Shown here: positions 1 through 10,881 of the stretch, piece by piece
Numbering within the stretch: the stretch's first letter is position 1
Layout of the letters: every line of letters starts with the position of its first letter
NCBI GenBank assembly: GCA_034096865.1
Contig: JAWQFJ010001812.1
Location: 27,501-91,500 of the forward strand
Direction of reading: 5' to 3'
DNA length: 64,000 nucleotides
Origin: Theodoxus fluviatilis
Lineage: Eukaryota; Mollusca; Gastropoda; Cycloneritida; Neritidae
Notes under the pieces: model-generated
What the model was told of the DNA's origin: nothing
The model's database searches: none
What the model saw: the letters and a program-made list of their open reading frames with translations, nothing else
Position numbers and translations under genes: made by a program

Positions 1-211
1 CAGCTGCCGTGGGAAGAGATTGGTTGGGAGTTCCATCGATCTTCGATGCTTATCTCCCCAACTAATGGCCAGGCGCTGTACCTATCTAGCCACGTACTCA
101 CTGACCTGGCCCAGTAGGGGGAGGGGTGGGGTGGGGGGAGGGCATGGCAAGTAATGATTGGTGGAGACAAAAGGAGAAGGGGGATGGGAAATGAAGGCAG
201 TTTCGGACGTA

Positions 212-212
212 C

Positions 213-252
<40 letters not shown>

Positions 253-364
253 ACACACACACAAGATACACACACACCACAAGATACACACACACACAGG
301 CGCACACACACACACACATACACACACAAGATACACACACACCACAAGATACACACACACACAG

Positions 365-405
<41 letters not shown>

Positions 406-581
406 CACATAGACAAGCGCGCGCGGAGACAGACACAGACAGACACACCTAGAGACAAACAGACACAGACAGAGAGACACAGACAGACACACAGAGACAT
501 AGAGGGACAGGGAGACACACAGAGATAGACAGACACACAGAGATAGACAGACACACACAGAGACAGGCACACAGACAGACA

Positions 582-620
<39 letters not shown>

Positions 621-745
621 ACACACAGGCACACAGACAGGCACACAGACAGACAGGCTCACAGAGACAGACAGACAGACAGAAAGACAGACACACAGAC
701 ACAGAGATAGGCAGATAGATAGACACGCAGACAGATAGACAGGAA
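212..745. repeat. CA / CAGA microsatellite block
   Basis: Tandem CA dinucleotides pass into CAGA-type tetranucleotide repeats. Within the CA part a 65-bp segment containing the AAGATACAC motif is present twice (from about 261 and 326), so part of the block grew by duplication of a larger unit. Open frames here only encode VCVCV or THTHTH runs and are not genes. Confidence 0.95.
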
Positions 746-1461
746 AATTAACAGACATGCGAAGGGACGGACGGACGGACGGATGGTCAGACGCGCGCGC
801 ACGAACGCACACACAGGCACATCCATGCAAACAAGCACGTACACACCATTGTAGGCAAGTTGGCAGACAGAGCAGGAAGGGAAAACGCGCACAGAAAGCG
901 GCCGAGAGGATGCGAGTGGAGGGATACAAGGGAACAAGAGGTGTGGGTCTGAGTGCGGAAATAAAGCTCTGATTTCAAGGACTTGCAGAAGCGCAGCTGC
1001 TCCTGCTGCTGCCGATGCTGCGGCTGCTGCTGCAGCTGCTGCCATCTTTCTTGTTCACTTCCTGTGTTACGCCAAGGTAAACCTTACGTCTGAATCTGTC
1101 GCTCAGCGTGAGGAGGTGTAACAAGGCGCTTCCTGGGATGCAGTCAGCTGTGACTTTGTTTAGAGGGGCTTCCTGCTGAGCTCTTCCCGTACGATTTGTG
1201 GTTGTGGTTATGGTGCACGTGCACCGCTCGTCACACCAACAGGTACACACTACTCGAGTCGGGGTACCGGGGGAAAATAAACTAGAGGAGGAAAACAACG
1301 GGCGTTTACAAAGGCTGGGTCCCTTAACTTCCATAGAGTTCTCTTTGCTTTGGTCGGCGTCGCAGTTTGACTGACAGGGTAAGCAGCGTCACCAGGTAAC
1401 AGGACGCAAAAAAACAAATTCCGTACCGATGTGGACAGGATGGTGAATGGGCCAGGATGTG
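746..1461. other. Intergenic, CTG/GCT-rich patch
   Basis: A short ACGG run lies at about 765-785. An imperfect GCT/CTG tract at about 995-1042 translates as poly-Ala or poly-Ser in the open frames. I recognise no gene; no frame shows a conserved domain. Confidence 0.5.
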
Positions 1462-1697
1462 TCACAGGGTGCAGGTGAACGCAGACACAGTCGTATTTTC
1501 TTTGATGACCTCCACATCCAGAGGAGTGGGCCGGTCGACATGCAGCGCCAATTCGGAAGTGATGCTGGTCTCCAGCGCAGTTGTCCTGCACCTCATTCAC
1601 CTGCACTTGGTGACCTGGAGACAGGTGAGGGCTGCTGCTGACGCTGCATCGCGGTGTAGTGGGAAAAACGGTGCCGTTGTACACGCACTCGTGTGCT
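1462..1697 (-). pseudogene. Possible degenerate Ig-like extracellular domain fragment
   Basis: On the minus strand one frame reads CSVSSSPHLSPGHQVQV and the next frame reads ELALHVDRPTPLDVEV followed by NTTVSAFTC and then a stop at 1464-1462. Together these resemble the strands of an extracellular Ig-like domain broken by one frameshift near 1590. A polypyrimidine-poor CAG lies just upstream, so an exon start in that area is conceivable, but the frames cannot both belong to one exon. It may be a decayed exon, or the resemblance may be chance. No neighbouring exon was recognised. Confidence is low. Confidence 0.22.
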
Positions 1698-2162
1698 CTG
1701 TCCCCTAGCAGTACTTGTCAACCCTCTTTGGTGCTCAGTAAAAACTTACCACAAAGTACATCATCTACAGGTCAAATCGATTTCAACGCACTCTGCCTGC
1801 AGAAACTCTCCCCACCTCTGCCTTAAAAAAGGCTGACGTGAATTTTTTTAAAGAGAACATGACTTGGCATGCAGCATTTTTTTAAGGGTTTGATTTTCTT
1901 TTAGGTCTGTGAGTATTCCTGTTAACGAGTGGGTTGAGAGGTCACCTTTGTTTGTCAGACGAGGACAACCAAGATATAGAAAACTTTCGTGACGAATTAT
2001 ACTGCCGATTTCTCATTGTCTGTTATTTAGCATGTTGTTTCTTCGCATCCTCTAGGGTTTAGTACAGTACGTGTCACTTGAGATCACGTGCTGTGGTTAT
2101 ACGCGGATGACAGAAGTGAACGGACCATTGCAGTCACATTTAGTCAGTATGGTGTACAAAGA
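1698..2162. other. AT-rich intergenic sequence
   Basis: No repeat, RNA gene or protein similarity was seen. Confidence 0.4.
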
Positions 2163-2220
<58 letters not shown>

Positions 2221-2262
2221 CGATCGATCGATCGATTGATTGTTTGCTTGCTTGCTTGATGG
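2163..2262. repeat. GATT microsatellite with GATC interruption
   Basis: About fifteen GATT tetranucleotides, then four GATC units and degenerate GCTT/GATT units. The minus-strand open frame here is poly(NQSI) and is not coding. Confidence 0.9.
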
Positions 2263-3137
2263 ATCAATCGATTGAGTAATTGATTGAGTTGTTATTTGCG
2301 GCCGACGACAATCACGTAGGAATATACACACGTTCATAATTCTAAAACACTAGCGTATCAGTTCTATGAGTCAATTCTAACGAAACAAAGTGACATGTCA
2401 AAACTCGTATGTACTTTCACATAAACTGAAATGAACTATTTGGTGTACAAGGGACTAAAGCTGTAAATGAGCAGAGCCAAATCGTTGACAAGGTGTGACT
2501 AATGTGGTGTTTCTGGCCCACTGCCCTCGAAATCATAATCTTGTGATCAGTGGAGGTGGGGGTGGGGAATTTCGGTGAGGCTGAGGGTGGGGGTGGGTGG
2601 GGGTGAGTTTCTTTTGCGAATTTCAAGATTTAGTCCCTAGCCTTGCTAATGCGGTTATGCTTTTCTGCGGCTGTCGTTTTCAAGTCAAGATCTGAAACGT
2701 TCAGTAAAATAAAACCATGTGAAACTATCAAAGGAACATTCAAAGTGATATATTATAGCATGTAATATGCAGAGAAATATACCATTTTCATGACTTGAAA
2801 AACAGTGGTTCCCATGACGACATGCGAGAAGAAAGCGCGATCATTTTTTTAAGAATGAAAAAGTAATCATTTTGACAAACAAGAGAGAAAAAACCCAACC
2901 AGTAATATCAAATCTGGTTGATCGAATGGCAGGAGACTCCTAGGTCAAGTTGACCAGAAGAACTGAAAAGGGACGATAACAGCGCGTGCGCGTTAGGCCC
3001 GACTGGGAAACAGAGATAGGCGTCCACAGTGTTGTCCCAGGCAATTGTGACACAGTTGGTGATATTTTTAACTTGTTTTTTCGATAAGCAAACAGCTTTG
3101 AGTACAAGGCTACAGTACACCGCTATAAATGCGGCGA
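2263..3137. other. Intergenic upstream of tRNA-Gly
   Basis: Mostly AT-rich unique sequence with a GGTGGGG-rich patch at about 2553-2606. A TATAAAT lies at 3124-3130, immediately before the tRNA gene. No protein gene was recognised. Confidence 0.45.
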
Positions 3138-3208
3138 GCGCCGCTGGTGTAGTGGTATCATGCAAGATTCCCATTCTTGCGACCCGGGTTCGATTCCCGG
3201 GCGGCGCA
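3138..3208 (+). tRNA. tRNA-Gly (CCC anticodon)
   Basis: This 71-nt sequence folds as a complete cloverleaf. The acceptor arms GCGCCGC and GCGGCGC pair perfectly, with A as discriminator. The anticodon stem is CAAGA/TCTTG with loop TTCCCAT, giving anticodon CCC, and the T-arm is CCGGG-TTCGATT-CCCGG. The internal B box GGTTCGATTCC is intact. A TTTTT pol III terminator follows at 3211-3215. It decodes GGG glycine codons. Two further intact copies (22024 and 22878) and one damaged copy (10811-10881, minus strand) are in this window. Confidence 0.97.
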
Positions 3209-3210
3209 GA

Positions 3211-3215
3211 TTTTT
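3211..3215 (+). terminator. Pol III T-run terminator
   Basis: Five T residues start 2 nt after the tRNA discriminator base, the normal pol III stop signal. Confidence 0.75.
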
Positions 3216-3524
3216 ATGAATTTTTATCTAAATTTTCCGTTTTACAATTGATAACAATGACTACACTTGTATGTGTCTAAATTGTTAGTAATGCACCTTA
3301 AGAGAAACTCAGAAGTCGAAAGCACAGATCTCGAAAAGCGACGTTTTTAATTCATTTGTCTCAAATTACTAGTCAAACAGATTAAACCATCTAGAGTTAT
3401 GAAGATCGGTTTCAAGAAAAACAAATAGATAAAGAGTTCAGATAACCGGGCATCAGAACATTGTATATCTTCTTGGAAACATGACAGGTCAAAGGTGGCT
3501 TTTGTATTTTCACTGTTCTCGCGG

Positions 3525-3735
3525 ATGCTGGTTTTGCTCTGCGTGGGCGGGAAACGAGCGATTCGACTGAAGCACCCTACACATACCTACATAAATGCTG
3601 GTTTTGCTCTGCGTGGGCGGAAAACGAGCGATTCGACTGAAGCACCCTACACATACCTACATAAATGCTGGTTTTCCTCTGCGTGGGCGGGAAACGAGCG
3701 ATTCGACTGAAGCACCCTACACATACCTACATAAA
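3525..3735. repeat. 70-bp tandem repeat, three copies
   Basis: Copies start at 3525, 3595 and 3665, each beginning ATGCTGGTTTT and ending in the CCTACATAAAT block. They differ by only two or three substitutions (for example TTTTGCTC against TTTTCCTC), so the duplication is recent. The 71-aa open frame across it is a by-product of the repeat. Confidence 0.95.
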
Positions 3736-3963
3736 TGAAAATCAGTGACGAATATTATCTTCAAGCGACTGCAGATGAAACCAATATTCACAGGACTAAA
3801 ACTTCTACAGACTAGGCTGACTCTTACAAGCTGTTTTCAAAATGTTGGATGACGAGAGTGAAAGAACGTCAATATGCTTATGAGTATAGATTAACTCAGG
3901 AAAACAAAGTCATTTTATTCTCGTGTCACATTGAACATTAAATCAAAATAATATATTTATCTA
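3736..3963. other. AT-rich spacer
   Basis: Unique sequence between two tandem-repeat blocks; nothing recognised. Confidence 0.4.
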
Positions 3964-4832
<869 letters not shown>

Positions 4833-7189
4833 CTTTCTATATGTCTATCAAAGTAGACCTCCAAACCTAGATTTTATTAATGACTTCAAAGTTGTCACAT
4901 TATGATAGTCAGGAATCGAATTGTGAAGTTATCGGCTCTGTTACAGCTCTGCGTGATAACTTGTCACGGCACATTGATCCAACACCTCGCTACGATCAGT
5001 CAGGCTCGGCTTGGCCAGTGACACGTATGAGGGCAGATGGACCTTCGTTGAAAACACCTCTGTGCTGTCACGCCTCTTACAGCTTTGCCGTTTAGTTGCC
5101 ATTTCATCTGTCTTGGCCTCGCGTTCCTCTTTCACTTCACCCCATCTCCGTAACATCCTCCAACCCACAGTTTCCCATCGATTTCCATTGGACACGCCTA
5201 CGGCGTCCTCGAGCGAACCTTCCGTGTCCACCTACCTACCGTGTGTTCGTCCTTGTGGGGGTGTCGGGTTGGCGAGTGGAGGCGGCGTTCTCTCAACGTG
5301 TTTTCTCAGATGCGACTCGTGGGTGTCAGACGAAATACTCTTCGCACACAAAGTGTTTGTTTTTCACCAGACTGTGGGGGTCGCTAAGGCCCCCGTGTAC
5401 TGCTGTTCCCACGCACGGGCTGCTTGGTGTGGGCGTTCATATCGACAGGATCTCTACGACCCAACCCAACCCTACCTTTTCCTACCTTCATCCCCACCCC
5501 CCCACCCCCCTGCCCCACCCCCATCCCCCGTCCCCTTTGGCTCCAACGTAGAAATGCCATAGATCACGTTGACAGAGCGCCCGCAGAGGCAGTAGATCCA
5601 TATTACTTACTGAAAGGATGACACTGCTCATGCCGTTTCTAGAGCTGCGCTAGAAGGAGCAATTGTGCGATCGATTACAGGTCGAGAGGCATCTCGTTGG
5701 CACCACGGCCTCTGTCTCTGTCTGAGGAGATGGGAGATCTGTCAGGCAGCACTCCAACGCAAGCCCTGTGCAGGCTGCTGGTGTAGGAGGAAACCAGCTC
5801 ATCATTCCTCTCCTGGTGATGGGGTTGAAGATCTTGTGCAGATTTTCCCCAGACCATTCCTTGGCGTTTGTGAAACTCATCTGAAACAGAACAGTTTCTA
5901 TTTCATAGGGGTGGAGACTGTTGCCTAAATCAAGAACTTGACGTTTACAGACAGTCTTTCTTTGATGTGGCGGTAATGAAATCAAAGGATATTCAACAAG
6001 CAAGATAGCAATGTTTATCGTCGTAGCCTGCACTTTAAAAAGACCGAAATATTTGTTTTTCATCCAATGCAACCGAAAACCTTATCGTTAAACACTTCAT
6101 CTGTTTTCATGATTAACTTGTCTCCATTTTCCCTTCCCTTGCTGTGCGCTGATTTCATCCAATGCTACAATCCATGCATGTTGTCACTGTTTGGCGCTGT
6201 CTACCTGCAGAGAGAGCGAGTTTAACATTAAAAATCCTCTCTATATGTGTCTCCATCTAAGCTAAGATCGCGGGGTGTGTGGGATGTGGGTAGGGGAAGA
6301 GGGGAAGGAGTGGGGACTTTGGGGGATGGGTGGGTGGGTGGAGTGGAAATGGGATGAGATATTCGAGTCGGCAGAAAGTCTACCTGTCCATTAACATGAA
6401 AAAATAATCTGCCTCACAAGCAACAGGACCTAGGCGATGAAGGCTGCGGTCAATAGAGGCATGGCGGCGTGGGAGTGCGTCGTTGATAAGCACAGTGCCA
6501 TGCACCAGGTACGCCGTTTATTGAGCAGCAACATCGATTTCCCTTTGTCTCCAAAGCTGCAAGTGCACCAGCCACAGCGCTGCAGTGGCGAGACGGCATC
6601 CCCGTCGTCCCCGGTCCCCCACGGCCCGTGTGTCCTGCAGGCCACGTTGTGAGCTGCACGACTACAAGAGCAAGTCGCCATTTTTCATGCATGCTCTGAC
6701 AGATGGCAGCCACTTGTGAAATGGGACTGGCTCCATCCAGCATTACTACCATAGCCGGGCTGCAGGCAACGACTGTCGGCAAACTGAGTTGATTATGGGC
6801 ATTGATGATGATAGTGGAAGATGTGGTAGTGGTAGTACTGGAATGAATGGTGGTGGAAGCAGTTGTCATGGAGACACGAGTGATATTTGTAGTGGTGGTG
6901 GTGGTGGCTGTTGTGGGGATAGTGGCGGTGTTAGTGACAGTGGTGATGCTGTTCGCTCCATATGAATCTCCTAAAGTTGAGGACATTCGTTATGACTGTA
7001 GTTAACATTTGTGCCATATGACCAAAACACCAATTGTACAAAAACGAAAGAGAGACAAATTTATCCCCACTCTAGAACCCACCCCCCTCCCAATCCCCTA
7101 CCCCCCACCTCCTCTCCACACCCGCCATTTCCGAAGAATTCGTAAAGATTCTGTTCGATAGGAAAGCTTCCTGTCAATGAACCCGAAGC
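4833..7189. other. Intergenic, C-rich and GGT-rich patches
   Basis: Holds a C-rich stretch (about 5488-5532), a G-rich stretch (about 6270-6345) and an imperfect GGT/AGT tract (about 6812-6945). The minus-strand frame 5650-6072 and the overlapping frames at 6430-6986 are open and not simple repeats, but I recognise no domain in them and do not call genes. Exons of an unrecognised gene cannot be excluded. Confidence 0.35.
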
Positions 7190-7432
7190 GTTTTTTTTGC
7201 ATATTCAGTGTGTTCATTTTCAGTGTTGCTTTTTGAACGTATGCATTTTCAAGCCTACATATTTGGTGTTTGCATGTTCAGTGTTTGCACACTCATTGCT
7301 TGCATATCAGTATTTTCATATTCAGTGCATGCATATCGGTATTTTAATATTCAGTGCATGCATATCGGTATTTTCATATTCAGTACATGCATATCGGTAT
7401 TTACATATTCAGTGCTTGCATATTCAGTGGGT
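7190..7432. repeat. Tandem repeat built on GCATATTCAGTG
   Basis: An imperfect repeat of CATATTCAGTG motifs resolves at 7310-7432 into about four copies of a 28-bp unit with the core GCATATCGGTATTTT. The two overlapping open frames are repeat translations. Confidence 0.85.
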
Positions 7433-8078
7433 TGTGAGGAGGAGAACGTTTCATTGCCTTTCACTACAGTTGCCCGGGAGAACGTCCTACTGGGACGTTT
7501 GGGTGACGTCGCTCTCACACGGTCATAATGACCATGCCAGGCCTCTCCCAGGTCGTAAGGTTTGCTGGTGGTGGACTCCGGAGCTGCATGTTCTGCTGTA
7601 AAGTGATCACTCCTCCGTCTAAACTGTTCCAGCAGGCAAGAGCCACCTAAGCAGTATTAAACTGAGTTCTCTGCAAAGGTGCAAGGAGGGGATTGTGAGA
7701 AACAAAATATTTTAGTCATCCTGAAAAAATAAGTCCAGCAATTAACTTTATTCATTGTTCCTAGAATTGATACTTTGATAAGTTTCTTCATGTGTAAATC
7801 CCATTATATTTGTTTGACATTTTTTCAAAACGAGAAAAATTCATTTTGAAGGCAATGAATAAAGTATGTCTGTTTGTCTCTGCTTTGTTTTGCACGAATG
7901 ACTCCGAGCTCCACGCCCAGCTAAGACTTACAAACCTTTTGGTTTGAACTTACGTCTTCAGAGGGGAAGAGTACTAAATATTAACAATTTGGCTCCTGTC
8001 TCTTCCCCTCTCGTCTGACGAAAGAGGTGCACTCTGAAAGTTAATGATGTGTTACAGACACGCCAAAGGACGTAGCCC
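7433..8078. other. Intergenic
   Basis: Unique sequence. No RNA gene, protein domain or repeat was recognised. Confidence 0.4.
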
Positions 8079-8927
8079 CGTGTCCCCTCTACGTCCCCTC
8101 TACGTCCCCTCTACGTCCCCTCTACGTTCCCTCTACGTCCCCTCTACGTCCCCTCTACGTCTCCTCTACGTCTCCTCTACGTCCCCTCTACGTTCCCTCT
8201 ACGTCCCCTCTACGTTCCCTCTACGTCCCCTCTTACGTCTCCTCTACGTCCCCTCTACGTCCCCTCTACGTCCCCTCTACGTCTCCTCTACGTCCCCTCT
8301 ACGTCCCCTCTACGTCCCCTCTACGTTCCCTCTACGTCCCCTCTACGTCCCTCTACGTCCCCTCTACGTCCCCTCTACGTCCCCTCTACGTCCCCTCTAC
8401 GTCCCTCTACGTCCCCTCTACGTCTCCTCTACGTCCCCTCTACGTCTCCTCTACGTCCCCTCTACGTCCCCTCTACGTCCCCTCTACGTTCCCTCTACGT
8501 CCCCTCTACGTTCCCTCTACGTCCCCTCTACGTCCCCTCTACGTTCCCTCTACGTCCCCTCTACGTTCCCTCTACGTCCCCTCTACGTCCCCTCTACGTT
8601 CCCTCTACGTCTCCTCTACGTCCCCTCTACGTCTCCTCTACGTCCCCTCTACGCCCCCTCTACGTCTCCTCTACGTCCCCTCTACGTCTCCTCTACGTCC
8701 CCTCTACGTCCCCTCTACGTTCCCTCTACGTCTCCTCTACGTCTCCTCTACGTCCCCTCTACGTTTCCTCTACGTCCCCTCTACGTCCCCTCTACGTTCC
8801 CTCTACGTCCCCTCTACGTCCCCTCTACGTCCCCTCTACGTCCCCTCTACGTCCCCTCTACGTTTCCTCTACGTCCCCTCTACGTCCCCTCTATGTCTCC
8901 TCTATGTCTCCTCTACGTCTCTTTTGG
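8079..8927. repeat. 11-bp minisatellite, about 77 units
   Basis: The unit is CCCCTCTACGT. Variation is almost entirely C/T transitions at the CCCC positions (TCCC, CTCC, TTCC variants), plus three units of unusual length near 8232 (12 bp), 8346 and 8400 (10 bp each). Because 33 bp is three units, one frame stays open for about 280 codons as SPLRPLYVPST. This explains the 354-aa open frame, which should not be read as a gene. Confidence 0.97.
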
Positions 8928-10094
8928 GCTTCTTCCTCTTTGCTGGCACCCCAGGACGCTGAACATCGCAAAGCCATCAGGATTTGTGCAGCCTCACGTC
9001 GTGCGGCGTATTTTTTTTCTTTCTTTCCTTCTGTCTGTCTTTCTTTCTTTCTTCAAACCGTTTGTGAATTTAAAAAAAACTGTTTTGAAGCAGTTGGCAT
9101 CATATTAAGACTGAGAGTTTACACTCTCCAATGGTATTAAAATTATGTTTGTATCTCGAAAGTGCTGGAAGTTACAATTATTTGAATAAGTACTGCAATG
9201 AAATGCGAAGTTGGAGACAATTGTTACCAAAGCGTCAAGTACGACCCTTCTGATTAGTCCAACATCAAAGTATGTTAACATCACGAGCTCTCTTTCTACT
9301 CTAATAGAGATGACACTACATAACAAATTGCACTGTAGAAAGAAAATAGAGATAACGAGTTTTGCAGTGATATATGATACGCCGGAATGAGTAGAAGCCA
9401 TTGAGCCAAGAGAAATGCTTGAGGCTAATTAAACCCTGATTTTCTGTTTGTTTTTAGGAAATTGTGCGAATAGAAGTCCCTTTTACACTATCGTATGCTG
9501 GTTTGCATAGTATATCGGCAACAGATTGATTCTAGAAGGGTAATTGAGGCAGAAATATCCAAAACAGAAAAATAACCTGGCTGACCCCAACTGATCTTAC
9601 AGGCCTGTATCTCTGAAATTGACAGTGCGAGTTATGGCCCGTTACATGGTGTTCGGTCACATGTTAAAGAACGCTGCGGTCCATTGAGTGTCCGTCGTAC
9701 GGAGACAGTCACGGCGACGTGGTGTTCCGTTCCATACCTTGGAACACGCTCTAAATTTCGTGCGAAGCCGGGCGCTGATTGGTCGCACGACATTTCTTAT
9801 TTCGCGCAGCTTTCTGTTGATTGGCTATATACCTATGAATATGACCCACTGTATCCTTGCGCGTTGCGTTTATCAGACTGAGACATATTTTTCAGAGAAA
9901 AATATTCTCTTGCAAACTGTGAGCGTGAAGAACTTTGGCGTCCAAAATTTCCGAGGTACCGAATTTTTTAACAGTCAATCTGCAAAAATAACGCGGGAAA
10001 CTAAAAAGTGGGCACAACTGAGCTATATGATAGTATCATCAAAGACATCTTTGGTATCACATAGCTGAGTGGCACTCAGCTATATCAGGCCCGG
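8928..10094. other. Intergenic, with paired GATTGG (inverted CCAAT)
   Basis: GATTGG occurs at 9777-9782 and 9819-9824, with TATATA at 9826-9831. The TATA-like element is too close to the second CCAAT box for a classical promoter arrangement. A CTTT-rich run lies at about 9017-9052. No gene was recognised. Confidence 0.35.
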
Positions 10095-10332
10095 CTTCGT
10101 ACGAGATTTAGTCACGGTCTACCTTGAAGGCATTTGACAAGTTGTCGCACGAGATTTAGTCACGGTCTACCTTGAAGGCATTTGACAAGTTGCCGCACGA
10201 GATTTAGTCACGGTCTACCTTGAAGGCATTTGACAAGTCGCACGAGATTTAGTCACGGTCTACCTTGAAGGCATTTGACAAGTCGCACGAGATTTAGTCA
10301 CGGTCTACCTTGAAGGCATTTGACAAGTTGCT
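10095..10332. repeat. 45/48-bp tandem repeat, five copies
   Basis: Five near-identical units carry the core ACGAGATTTAGTCACGG followed by CTACCTTGAAGG. Copies 1, 2 and 5 are 48 bp; copies 3 and 4 are 45 bp because a three-base TTG/TTGC spacer at the junction is missing. There are no unique spacers, so this is not a CRISPR array. Confidence 0.95.
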
Positions 10333-10810
10333 GTTGACAGAAATCGCCGTGAGAGGGCGACTCCTGACTAGATGCCAAAACACAAGTAATCAAACTACTG
10401 TGAACATTTGACCTTGGTAGACCTGGACACTGCAAGCCAGCAAACCAACGACTGCCTTCGCTACCTCAGCCGTTAGAGTAACCGAGAGGAAACGCTGCCT
10501 GAAACTGAATGCTCGGGGTCGCCAACATTATACAACATGAATGGAAACTACTCAAGTTGTAGAGGGGGGTGGGGGGGGGGGACCCGTGTAAACAAATAAA
10601 AACAAATCACGCTCAGCAATGATATTTCATTAACGCGCGTTGTTTTCAAATAATCCACACAAACACGCGGTGAACCTCTCTTTGCTGTCCAGTTTCATTG
10701 TTCTACACTCGTGATGTCCACGTGACAATACTTTAGCTGCCATCGCCACGGCGTCGATAATTTCATACTCATTAGTTGATGGAGTCATTCGTCGAAAAAC
10801 AAAAGCAAAG
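10333..10810. other. Intergenic with a poly-G run
   Basis: A near-pure G run lies at about 10564-10580. T-runs on the minus strand just left of 10811 fit an old pol III terminator for the neighbouring tRNA pseudogene. Nothing else was recognised. Confidence 0.4.
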
Positions 10811-10881
10811 TGCGCCGCCCGGGAATCGAACCCGGGTCGCAAGAATGGGAATCCTGCTTGATACCACTACACCAACTTCGT
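10811..10881 (-). pseudogene. tRNA-Gly (CCC) pseudogene
   Basis: The 3' two thirds match the intact tRNA-Gly(CCC) copies: D-loop, anticodon loop TTCCCAT, T-arm and 3' acceptor arm GCGGCGC-A. The 5' acceptor arm has become ACGAAGT, which cannot pair with GCGGCGC, so the acceptor stem is destroyed. One anticodon-stem pair is now G-T. The internal promoter boxes survive, so it may still be transcribed, but aminoacylation and 5' processing should fail. Confidence 0.85.

Noticed and set aside
82..726. Cys/Val-rich open frames in this and similar blocks (3967-4805, 43057-43932, 49512-50251, 53388-53977)
   Set aside because: Translations of CA, TG, CAGA and CTGT microsatellites.
8044..9108. 354-codon open frame on the plus strand, the second longest in the window
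   Set aside because: About 280 codons are a translation of the 11-bp minisatellite, which stays open because three units make 33 bp.
9777..9831. CCAAT-TATA promoter
   Set aside because: TATATA is only one base from the second GATTGG; the spacing does not fit a normal core promoter.
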